From Macrocystis pyrifera (taxonomy: Eukaryota; Sar; Phaeophyceae; Laminariales; Laminariaceae), in NCBI GenBank assembly GCA_031763025.1, contig JASSKH010000020.1, forward strand, positions 11,793,547 through 11,857,546: a stretch of DNA of 64,000 nt, given 5' to 3'. The notes below the pieces were generated by a model. It made no database searches, was not told the DNA's origin, and saw only the letters and a program-made list of their open reading frames with translations. Position numbers and translations under genes: made by a program. This document shows, piece after piece, positions 24,001 to 36,000 of the stretch; position 1 is the first letter of the stretch; each line of letters begins with the position of its first letter.

Positions 24001-27000
24001 CAAACAATATCCCCGTTCGAAAATATAGTGCCAGATCCCAAAAACCAAACGTGCTCTCGGGCAGGGTGGCGTCCTGTACGGCGTGTGCCTTATTGCGATA
24101 GGGCATGCCATATATATGGTAGCACTTTCCTGCCAAAATATTTACGGCTGAAGAACGGGTCTTCCGCGTAAAACCTACGCCATAGAGCACCTCACTTGTG
24201 TTGCACGTGAGTATATTGCAGGCCATGGGATGTTTCATCGGGTTACGCCTACAAGTGTTCCCAAAGTCAGTTTTGGCAACTTGCCATTGCATTGCTGTAA
24301 CAGCAATTAAGCTCCTAAAGTCAGGAGACCCGGAGAAGTTAGACACATCGCACTGTATGGTCTGGAGAGGGTGGCCTGCCGTGCCCACCAACTCTACCCG
24401 TCCACCTGAGCCGAATGGGAGTCCTCACCGGTAAGCATGTTCCCGGACAGGTCGAGGGACTGCAGGGCTACCAGGCCGCTCAGTTCGGTTGGTATTTCGC
24501 CTGGAAAAACAAGAACCGTGTTAAGGAAGGGTGCGCACAAGTCGGACATATCACGACCCAGATATTTAAATCTTATATGATGCTGTGTAGGATACCGTCT
24601 ATGTAAAGTACAGATCCAGCACAAGAAACGTGTGCTAGCTGTTGCAGATTGTAAGGCTCCCACCCGGCCTCATGAGCTAGATCATACAGATCATAAAGGT
24701 CATATATATCGGGCATTTATCTGCTCTGAGAGATCTCTAGGAGTGGGGGTATGATCTATTTGATTTATATGATTTATATGATCTATCAGAGCTGTCCGAT
24801 ATGTGGAAGGAGGTTGCTGGCTGTGTAGTGTACATACCATGTGCAGTTTTAAGGTGCGGGGATCTCTTCTCACAAACAACTCACTCTTCGGATGAGTTGG
24901 GGGGCGTCATAGGAACTGAGTAGCCCAGATCTTACATACACCCTAAGCGCATTGGCAATATTTTCACGAGTATGGTTTCTATTTTGGCGTTATCAGGCCG
25001 GGTAGGACGACGGGTACAGCATTGAGAGAAAGAATTATCTGGAGCAGTTACACGTCCGTGCCAAGGGCGCCAAGGTGTATATTTCATACTGTATCGTAGG
25101 CAAACCGTACGCAAACAAGCAAAAACAGTATTTTCCTCAGCAGAGAGTAGGAGACTCTTAGCGGATGGCCCCCTACTTACTCGATGACCGATCACAAAGT
25201 ATATCAGGAGCCCTCACCAGACAGCCTGTTGTTGGACAGGTCAAGTATCAGTAGCGCAGTGAGCCTGCCCAGCTCTGTTGGTATCCCGCCTGTGCAACAG
25301 GCGATTGGAAGTACAGTGTTTGTGATTAGTGTATACATTGTGTATGTATACCGTGCAGGAGTTTGGTTGTGCTCTCATTCACTCCTGTTGAAAAAGCCAG
25401 TAATTCGCCTTTTGATCGCATGTTCCTTGACACGATTCGCACGATTTCACACACATCAGATAGATGAGATAGATCGGACAGGTCACATAGATCAGATAGA
25501 TCAAATATAATAGATGAACAGGTAGAACAAAGAGATCAGATATATCAGATTGAACAGATACAAGAGATAGAACAGACCTCCACAGAGTGATCAAGATATT
25601 TCAGGGAATGTATATTCCTGATCAGCACGATCTAGCCGGGTGGGAGCTGCATCCCCGGGAGGATCTAGCACACGTATGTGTCCTTGGTTGGATTTGACCT
25701 ACTGAACATGCATCTCAATCCTTCACAATATAAGAAAATAGTAGGTTAGAATCTACTATTAATACTGTAACCGTAGATAATCTACGTCGTGCTCTACCCG
25801 AGGTGTGCACTATACCGGTACATTACGGTTGCAATACGTTGCCGTTTTCTACAAATGTAGCTGAACCAAGAAGTAGAAGCACAACCAACCTTTATTGTGA
25901 ATATCTACGGAGGTGTTGTGCTTTGCGCCTAAAGCCGACCCTCTGACCCGAAGTCGAGCTCGAACCCGAACCCGAACCCGAACTCTATGCCATTGGTCAG
26001 TACTTGGAATGACCGTGGTTGCGTTGACTCGGCCGACCGGGTGCTGTGCTGTAAAACAAACTACAGTAATAGGTTGATTCGGTCGGCTCGAGACACTAAA
26101 TGTGGCTGGTACAGACTCTACGTTGAGTACCAAATGTGCTACATAAGCATTATTCACTACCGACGCTTGACTACACTGCGAAGCGAATGGTGCTCCTCGT
26201 GTAGCCGAAGCGGTGCGCAGCAGGTATCGTAGTATACACAGGAATATTGCAGTTTTCGGGCGACCAGATATACATGCGAAGAAACCAGCACTCACAAATG
26301 ATCAGGGGATGGATGTGTTCCGCAAACAACTGCTACATAGCGCAGTGGTTGTAGTGTGGACCTAACTGCTCCATGGACATTGACTATGGTGTATATGGTG
26401 TATAATATCATGGCAATCTGCCGACTGTTGTCTGCAGGGCAGTGGCTGAATGTGCATCTGGCCGTTAGGTCAGTGACTGCTTGATGTGTCTAAATATGTC
26501 GAAGACCGTCGAAGCGACAGCTACCCGTAATTGCAGCATTATGATACCTACTCACTGAGATAAGATACCTCTCATGCTGCGGGTCCCTGTACAACTGCGA
26601 GCGCTTCCGTATACGAGTGAGCATCAGCATGGATACGAAATATGCAGCTTGAGGACGGGTCTAGCGACGTTCATGAGGTAGGTAGTGCCGTCAGCTATCT
26701 TATTCTTCTCTTCCCGTCGCCCTGATTTTCTCTGCAGACCCTCTGGCAAGCAAACCGGCGGCGCGGCCTTTAATCGACTCCTCTCACCTCCCTGCCCTTC
26801 CCCTTCTCGCCCCCGCTGGCGTACGAAGTGGGAGGGTCTCATGCCTCGTGGGCGAGGATTACCTCGCGTTGCTGTAGGCTAGCATAATAGTTATTTCGTT
26901 GCATAAATTGCTGTATATTTATTATGACGCCTGTCTGTATTGTTCATGAGCGTGTGGTTCACTCCTCGGGGGCTGTTTTTTCCTCATGTTTTATGCACAG

Positions 27001-30000
27001 TATATATGGTTTAGTGTTATCCGTATGGGGGACATTATTTCATCTAGCAGGGCATCGCGAATAGGCATTTCGTTGCATAAATTGCTGTTGTATTTATTAC
27101 GACGCCTAGATTATTCAAGAGCGTGTGGTTCACTGCTCAGGTACTGTATTTTCCGTCTGCGTTATAACCGGTATATATGATTTAGTGTGATCCGTATGGG
27201 GGACACTATTTCAACTAGCGGGGCGTCGCGACTAGCCCCCCCCTCTCCCTCGCCTGAGTTTATAAAGCTCAAATGTGACGAGGGGTGGGCGCTGCACACT
27301 AGGTCCTGCTTAGAGACCGTGGTGCAAACCGATCGTATATTACCGAAGGTTTCTCTGAACGGCGGACTCAGTCACGACCTCCCCGCTGCATGTACCGTCG
27401 AAATCGTTCTCAAAGCTAGGTTCACTACTGTTGTTTTCGCTGTGGCTACTCTACGCGTCTATAGGCGTATTGGTCTAGAATTCGGCATAGGGAACCAAGG
27501 GCAACCTCGCCTCTCTGTGAATCAACCAGAGAGGGTTTGGTGACGAAACACGGCGCAGAAATATGATGCGATACACGGGATGCAGGATAACTCCATCGAA
27601 CAGAATCCCGTCGGACGCGTGTAAGATGTGCGTGAGACTACCACATTCGTGCATACCGAATCTCTGAGAGCCTGGACTCTGCTGAACGACTCCTACCCCA
27701 CAGCCCTCTCTCGAGGGGGGTGGACTAAGCCCTCGTTTACTCGTGCTACACCTCTCACAGTAAAGCCTACGGATTCGGGGCTAGGCAGCCCGGGGTGGAC
27801 TCAGCCCTCGTTCACTCGTGCTACACCTCTCACAGCACAGCCTACGAATTCGGGACTAGTCGTCGCCTCTGCAGTTGCCACCCTCCGTGGATACTGTGCT
27901 ATCATATATTCTGTCAAACGTCGGGAGCCACGATGCCGAGCGACACGCGGAAGGGGGACAAACCCGCCGCATGACGGAGGCCACCGTGGCAGATTGCCCC
28001 CTCTACCATGTCCCGTTCGTGAGTGTAATGTTTGACCATTGGCGTCGCTACCTATCGGCTGTAGTGTATTGAGAGATACCAGGTACGAGTCTACACAGTA
28101 CGGAGCCATGGTGATCAAGGTGAAACAGAAAGTCTCCGAGAAACCCCGCACACCTCAAGAGAAATCTCGCCCAGCAGGAACGACATCAACCAGGAGGGGC
28201 AACACATATTAGAAAGGCTGAAAAGAGGGTTCTTCTTTAGGCGCTCCACGGTCGTTTGCCATCACAGACAATGCTACCGGATTGGAGACCATGTCATAGA
28301 GTCGAGCGGTGCGCGTGTCATGCATGATGGTGTAGTCTCGTCGGGCGTTCCGGCCGACATAGCTTATGTTCCTCGAAAGGCTGATCAGATATGCTCACAC
28401 TCTATGACTTCATGCATTAATTCGTTCTCAGAACAAGCAGGGCCATAGAGCGTCTGGCACACATTCACGCACTCAAGCTCTTTCAGTTCGTTGCAAAGAC
28501 TGCCACATGCATTCCCGTTATTCCACCCAGCCTGCGGAACATACGCCTGAGCCATCTCCTACTTGTCTCAGTCGGCACTCTTCTGGTGAAGGGGAGCACT
28601 GCCGGCAACAAGACGAGGTATAAGACGCTGAAGGGGTGGAGAAGGGTTGTGACCGTCGGTTCACATCCCCACGTGTACGGGTTCAATTCACATTATCCCC
28701 TTTGCCTACATGCCGTGTCCACTTCTGGAAACCCGTCGGATCCTTGGATTACCACCGTAACACGACACCTCCAAAGACTGGTTCAAGCTGAATTCAATGA
28801 ATTTAGTCCGAGTAAGAACTTTACGTCGTGGTTTGGGAGACAGGTTATACAAAATTAGACACGTGTTCTGTGAGCCCATTCCGAGCCGTTCACGGACTTT
28901 GTGGGGGGGAGGGGGGTGTAGTCGATAGGAGAGATGTACTCGATCTCATGCATGGTCGTAGTCGTATGACCATAGACCCTCGCATCCCTACAATGCCGGG
29001 ACGGAGCATGTCGGGTTTTCACCGACCAGGCAGACATTGCTTGCACCAAGCGCGAAGCGCCGTGAGGTGTCCGGCGAATCGCATGAAGGGTGAGCTGCAT
29101 CCTACTAAGAATCGCTTGTGAGGCAGACTTGCATACTTGGTTGACAGCTTCAATGAGTTAGTTTAATTTCCGGTGTAGCCACTTCCAGAGACAGTAATGG
29201 GAGTACTATGTAACTGCCTCGTGGGTGTCTTACCTTGAACACTACGTGATACGATCAATTCCCTTGTGCAGAGTAAAGGTTCTTCACTTCGCACATATGA
29301 TCTAACTCAACGACCTGCTGTGGGCGACCGCCAACAAAAAACAAAAACGGTACCCTGAATGTCTAGCTCACGTAGTGAGCGGCAAGTTTTACAGTGTCGT
29401 TGCCAACCGACGCCAACCCAACCCATATATATAATAGGGTGGGGGTTGTCAGATATTCGTTTTTGTATTCGTTTTCGAAATTTTGGGCCTTACTAAACCA
29501 CCAAACCCGGACGGGAAGAAATAATAGAAGTGAAACGTTCGTCAAGGCGTCGACAGGGGCTAACAGAACACGTGTGTGTGCAATCATGTGGGATCTATCT
29601 CAAAATGTCGGCGAAACCGTTTGGGCTTTGGTGCGGAAACATGTGTATTTGGGCAGTTGCCTGGTAATTATTTGTTTCAGTACCGTAATGGGGAGGTGTG
29701 GGGGGGGGGGAGAGAGAGCCTGCTATGTGACCCCGGATCTGATTTACGACTACGAGGTAGGGACAAGAAAAAGTCGAAGACAAAAAACGGAAAAGGAAGA
29801 AAAAACAACAATAAAAAAGAATGTAGGGTCAACCTTCGAATATTTCTTGCCAGGCATGCCTTGTAGTTCTCGGAACCGGCTTGTTCAGAAACAAATAAAT
29901 GGAACAAAAACAACACCCTCCAGAAATGCCTCGCCGACACTGGCCTTTTTTGTCGGGACTCGTGGCCGGTCGGAGCACATTTTCAACGCTAGCGCCAAGA

Positions 30001-33000
30001 CTGGTATCTCAACGGAAAGAATGGCCAATGTCGCCCGCTTCCGCTGTTCATGGCTGTCAGCATGATACCAAAAATGTGGCAAGCGAGTCAAGATTGCAAG
30101 TGACATTGGTATCTGACAAAATGTGGGCTGTTCAACTTGAACCAGGTCATAGTCAGCGCGGGTCTCCATCCCGCCCCCCTCAGCATGTACCAACGATGCA
30201 ACTCTCACCGGTAAGTTCGTTTCGGGACAGGTCGAGTGTCTGCAATGCACGAAGGTTGCTCAGCTCCTTTGGTATCTCGCCTGGGAAAAAAGAACAGTCA
30301 CACGCGACACCAATTAGTAATAGTAGCCTCATATTTTAGCTAAGGCTCGCCGCTTATTGAGATGGCAACAGGCTAATGAAGGCCAGTATTGACAGGAGTT
30401 AGAGGGGCGTTGCTCGCTGAGAACGAATCCTTATCAATAGCTGTACATTGTTAACCTGAACGCGAAACTAGCCTGAACGTATCAACTCTCAAATTAGTGA
30501 CATACGCCAGGTATGACTTACATCAGCACGAATTCACAGACAGGCGGGTAAGACCTCCCCCCCTTGCACAATGTAGACGTACGTAAAACCGTGGTGAGAC
30601 GCTGAACAATGTACAAATTCACACAAGGTGTGGACAACTTCTCAAATACGTACGCCCAAAATGGTTTGCTACATACTATTTAATGCCTACACTACTTACG
30701 ATTTATTCACCCCCATATTGTGTAAGGGGGGTGTCTCGATCGCAGGGCGTAGAGAGCTCGCACCGGTGAGAGCGTTGCCTGACAGACTACAGTGAGCGGA
30801 GGGAAGCAAGCCTGCTCAGCTCTGTTGGTCTCCCACTTGCACAGCGAGTACAATGCTACTGTTAGGGAAGTTACCCATGATACAGCTACGGGTGTACTCG
30901 TTTAAGGGTCAATATAAGTTCGCTTCTAGTAGGGAGCTATTGCGGAGAGTTCATGGAAGTCATCCTACGAAAGCCCCATGGAAGTCCCATGCATTTCACG
31001 GGAGTCCAATCGAAGTCCCATGGGAGTCGTAGACAAGTCGTTTTTAAGTCCTGTCTTTTCCTCCTCTCAGAGCGACTCGAACGAGTGACTACCCTGTTTC
31101 AATGCAGCACACCAGTAGGCGTGCCGAACGGAGGTGCTGTCGACACCGTGGGGGAGGGGTGAACATGGTTGAATGCCTCCACCACAATGGGGGCAACGTC
31201 TCAAGGTGCAACAGCCTCTCAATTCGGTGCGCGCCTCATATGTGCTACATTGTTCGGTGCCTCCACAACTATTGTTCTACGCACAGATTGTTCTGGAACG
31301 GCGTCCCGGCCACCTTTGCAAGAGACGGGGTTGACATACCGTGGAGCGATGAAGAGCGCTGACCTTGCCCAGGGGTACGATCGTGTTGCAGCGATATCAT
31401 AGTGTGATACTGATAGTTTCTCGACAACGGCAAGGGTGCAAAAGTCGTACCAGGTACGTTCTACGTTCGGAAGGCTCTCTCCCGACCGGAAATTTACCGA
31501 AAACGCCTCCTTTGGTCGGTATTCGCAACCTTTCCGTTCTGGAATAATCGAGCACTTAAGAAACGATCACAACCCTCCGTGTGAAACTCAGCGCTCTTAA
31601 GGTAGTTATGTCATCCGGCAGTCGGTTCCTCTCTCTCAAGTTCCGAAATACTTCATACGGGTGGTGCTACGATTGGAGTATATAGCGCAGCTGAGGCTCC
31701 CGGCTTGAAGAGCCCTACTACGCACTATACAACGCACTCCAAACCAAAGTCTCCGCTATACCCGGTACATAAAAGGTATGGGGCTACAGCAGATATCCAG
31801 CGAGAAATGCCGTGAACTGCAGTGATTGAGTACGCGTCTGGTCGAAAGACACTGGGTATACAAGAGCTCCACGTCACCTGGACAGCTCCGTCAGCAAGAA
31901 TTAGTTTGCCACCCCCCCCCCCCCCCCCCCCCCGGTATGGTCATACGACTACGGCCAAGCATGCAGTGCGGGTAGGATCATCTTGCGCCCCGTGCTGCAC
32001 GACGTCTTCGGTTGTAAATCGGACACCAACTTTTATCCCCTCCCCCTAAACACGCAGTGACGGGTTTAGCCGTAATCCTCATTTGTCAGCGCCAAGCTCT
32101 CCCTCTGTAGTCCCAGGGGGGCTAGGAGGAGAGAATTGACGCAACCATGTGAGCGATTACGGCAACGTCCACCACGTGAGTGATGGAGGGATCCTACAAT
32201 ATCTTTGGTGTCCGAGCTACGATGGTTGAGTGCCAGGAGTCAATGGGCACGGGCGCAGCATGATCCTATTCGTACACGTGCTAGTGGGTGCTCACGCTGC
32301 TCTCACATAGACTGTTAATAACACCAACTTTACCAACCATTGGGTTTGGGCGCTATGCCGGGGTCCAAAAGGGGGTAGCGATGAGTCCTCACCGGTGAGT
32401 GCGTTGCGCGATAGATTTATTGAGTGCAGGGCAGTGAGGCTGCCCAGCTGCGTTGGTATCCCGCCTGTGAAGGGCAAGTAGAACATGTCAGATCACACGT
32501 CGGACGGATCAGATTAGACCAGATCAGATCCGATCAACTGTATGTACACAGATCGTTCAGGTCACTTCATCGCCGTGCAGAATCTGTATTCCGACAAAGC
32601 TGATATAGAAAACTTGGAAGGATCTGCGCATGTTTCAGCTTTGTTTCCGCTTTGTTTCCGGTGGAGAAGTGGTTTACAGGTGTGCGGTCGGTCGTGTCAT
32701 CATGCGTGTGCCTGGGTTTGATAGCGCTCGGCATTCTCATCATCTAGCACTACATGTGTGATCTGTACTCACTTCCAATGTATCATACTCCGTATGCTGT
32801 AGGGTATATCTACGATGCAAGCATCTGTCCGGACCTACCGATCTCGACGATCTAGCTTGGGCAGATCAGTATATGTGCAACTTTGGGATGTCTGGGAAGA
32901 GTACTATCCATGCTCGCTTTGTACATCAGCAATGTTGATTACATTTAGGGTCAGACCTGATCAGGGAGGCTGTGAATAAGATGCTAAGAAGACTAATGAT

Positions 33001-36000
33001 TAGCAGTAAAACTTCTTCGAACGCGGTACGTATAAGGTACTGTAGGTACGGGAAGCAAGGGTTGTCGTCACGTGGTATTCGAATACAGAACAACTTGGAC
33101 GCTGCGTCGGCGGCGCGAGCCATACTCGTACTGAAACCGTTCGATGTCACGCACCTGTAAGATGGTTGAAGGACAGATCAAGTGTCTTGAGAGCGACAAG
33201 CCTGCCCAGCTCTCCCGGTACTTCACCTGTGTCCATACGCCACCGCATCATACGTAGCGAGCATTGTCAGATACATTTTTCATACTACTCCCAAACTTGA
33301 CAGCATCCCGCTACAACTCCAAGACGTTTTGTCCCCGGACTCGCGCCGTGACACATGCTAAGGTTAAGGTGTACCATCTTGTTTCTGAGGTTCCCCCGTT
33401 GAGGACCTCTATACTATTAGTACGGGGGATTATAGTAAATAGGACCTACGGTACACACAAAAAGATATATATTTACCTATTTTTAATAACAATATTTGGT
33501 CCTATTCACTATGGTCCCCCGTAACAGTAATTCAACCAACATAGAATAACAACAAACTTTGAAAGTGCAAGGGTTGATGAACATTCCCATGGTCTAAATA
33601 TGCAAAGGTGTGTCGAAACAAATAAGCGTTCCGACGATTCTGGGTTAAGACCTATTTCAATGGAAACGCACTTTTTTCATACGTTTGAATTTCAAAGGAT
33701 CTCCGCCAGACGTTTTCAGAACAAGATTTGTATAAGCAGGATTCTTCTAACGAATAGTTTCAAACTTTTGACAAGCCCCGAAAAAGAAAATGTGGAGCCG
33801 ATGATGGGCCACGATCGGCTTCAGAAAGCCTCGGGCGGATGTTTAGTTCGAAGCGGCAAGGTTCCGAATCCTCGACACACACTGATCGACAAAACCAACG
33901 ACCTCGTCATTAACTCCGAACGGGGTGCGCTCGTTAGGGGATCCGACTCACTCTAGGGTCACCGTGTTCACACAAAGACCAATGGTATGCGGCGGGCGCT
34001 GGCCAGGCGTATGATAAAAATAATATATATTGGTCGCTGATGTACAGAAAATAGATTACAAAAATTCTCCATCCGTCTCGAAATTAAAACAAGAACGTTT
34101 TTGTCAGGTTTGGGTGAAGCGTCCAGTACGCTGCCGGCAAGCTCTTGCCCCCTAGAACATGGATCCACCTGATATCTTCAATTCCGTCAAATACACTCGT
34201 TGGCCTTACCCTACACCAAGCGGGTTGGCCGCGGGCTGAGTATGTGTCGAAATCGAAGGTCTATCATCGCACATGCTGATTTTTATCAGCTTGTTGACAA
34301 TGTGCAACAAGAAAAAACAAATTGCGCCCCCTGCAGCTGCTTATAACTAAAAAAAAAAAGAAAAAATCAGGCATTCTTCATTTTGTTTGCCACAGCTTCC
34401 GTACGATGACATCTTCGTTCGGCTGTTTCTTGAAAGCAATATGTTCGAAAGAAAAAATTCAAAACTTTGCTTTCCCATTGCCATACGCCTGAGGTTATGC
34501 AGAAAGTATCTTAGCCATACCGTGCTATCCATATGGCAGTACGCGCCCAGGCCGAACCCACGTTGCTATATCTACTAAGACATGCATAACTCTGATCTTG
34601 AACATACGGTAAGTGCAGCAGTGTGAGTGAGGTTATAAGAGGGTTTCAAATAGCGGCTCGGTTTCTCGATGCACAGAGTCGGTCCCTGCTTGGGGGGCTG
34701 TTCAGGCACAGACTATCCATGCTGGTGTGTTCTACGTGGTTACATTGTGAATGGTGCGTATTTCTGTTGACCTGTTTTACCTGTCATGTTGAGCTTTGAA
34801 ATTCGAAGCCCCGTGAGCTTTGTCAGTATCCCCAGCTGCGGCGGAATGTCTCCTGCGCATAGTAAGCGATACACAACGAGCAGGCAGAAATGATTGGCGA
34901 GGGGCGCCTTAATCCGAAGAACGGCAAAATTTACGACGAAAGTCGCACCTAAGCAGTGTAGTGTAGTGCCTTTCTGTTGAAGGAGCTTTCCGGTTTCTCG
35001 ATATGTACCACCACATATTGCTTTGATGCGCTGAAATAACGAAATGCGTTCAAGCCCCTTGTTTAGACTAGCAGGGCCACCGTGGTCGATAATTTAGAGG
35101 TACAGGGGGTACCCAGATCTAAGAGCGCTCAAGATAATAGCATTCGTACTTCAAAAAACGGTCAAATCGGCGAGTCCCGCCTATACTAAAGCCTGTATAT
35201 TGCCCACTATAGATAGGAGCGTTGTGTAATTAAGAGCGCCTGTTTTGCTAAAGATTGTCACGGGGCGTTCTTAACAAGGGGTAGGTACCCACTGTATCCC
35301 CCTTATTCCAGCCCTGGTCTTGCGCTCTATTACAAGTGGTTGTAAGATTGGTGCGTAGCATGGGTTTTCCTAGTTCTTCTCAACCCAACTGTCGCATAGA
35401 TGCGACCCGGCGTAGATCGCAGCATTGAATTCAAGGTGGGACCCGTGGCGTCATGCCCACGCATCAGTAGCAAGCCCGTGGATATGCCAGAAGATGGCCC
35501 CCAGACGCCACAGACTTACGTCGACGGGCTGGCGTATACGCGTGCCTCAGTTGGGGGTTGAACTGTAGCAGGACATTGGGGTTTAGCCGGTTTCCCTGCC
35601 GACAAACGCGAGCTTCCCTGTGCCTCGCTCGAAAAAGGGCTGTGGCTCATTCTGCTGGCCCATACCGCTCAAGTGGCTCTGAGCTACTGAAATCGTGCCC
35701 CAAAACGTGCCCCCCTTCACCCACCCCTTCCATTCAATGCTGACATCTACATACGAGCAAAATCGGTTCAAAAACGGCTGCTCGTGGGTTGCAGCTCACG
35801 CTTCATGCGACGACTCGCCGAACACCTCACGGAAAATCGCGCTTGGCGCAAGCAATGCCATCCTGATCGTTCAAAACTCGGCGTGCTCTGTCAAGGCATT
35901 GAAAGTATGCGACAGTGTAAGTTCATACGGCACGACTACGGTCTGCATGGTGGCACGAGTACACCCCCCCTTTCTCCTTCCATAGCCTTGATCTTGAGTC

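Noticed and set aside
26290..26345. GTGAGT donor with a short upstream frame on minus
   Set aside because: The implied exon is about 37 nt with no LRR consensus.
27187..28035. Gene made of two consecutive plus frames with repeated ATLR motifs
   Set aside because: Repetition is explained by local tandem duplications; no start, splice or domain support.
31580..31660. Possible extra LRR exon (LPDDITTLRALSF on minus)
   Set aside because: No family-type acceptor or donor, and not 72 bp; similarity too short.
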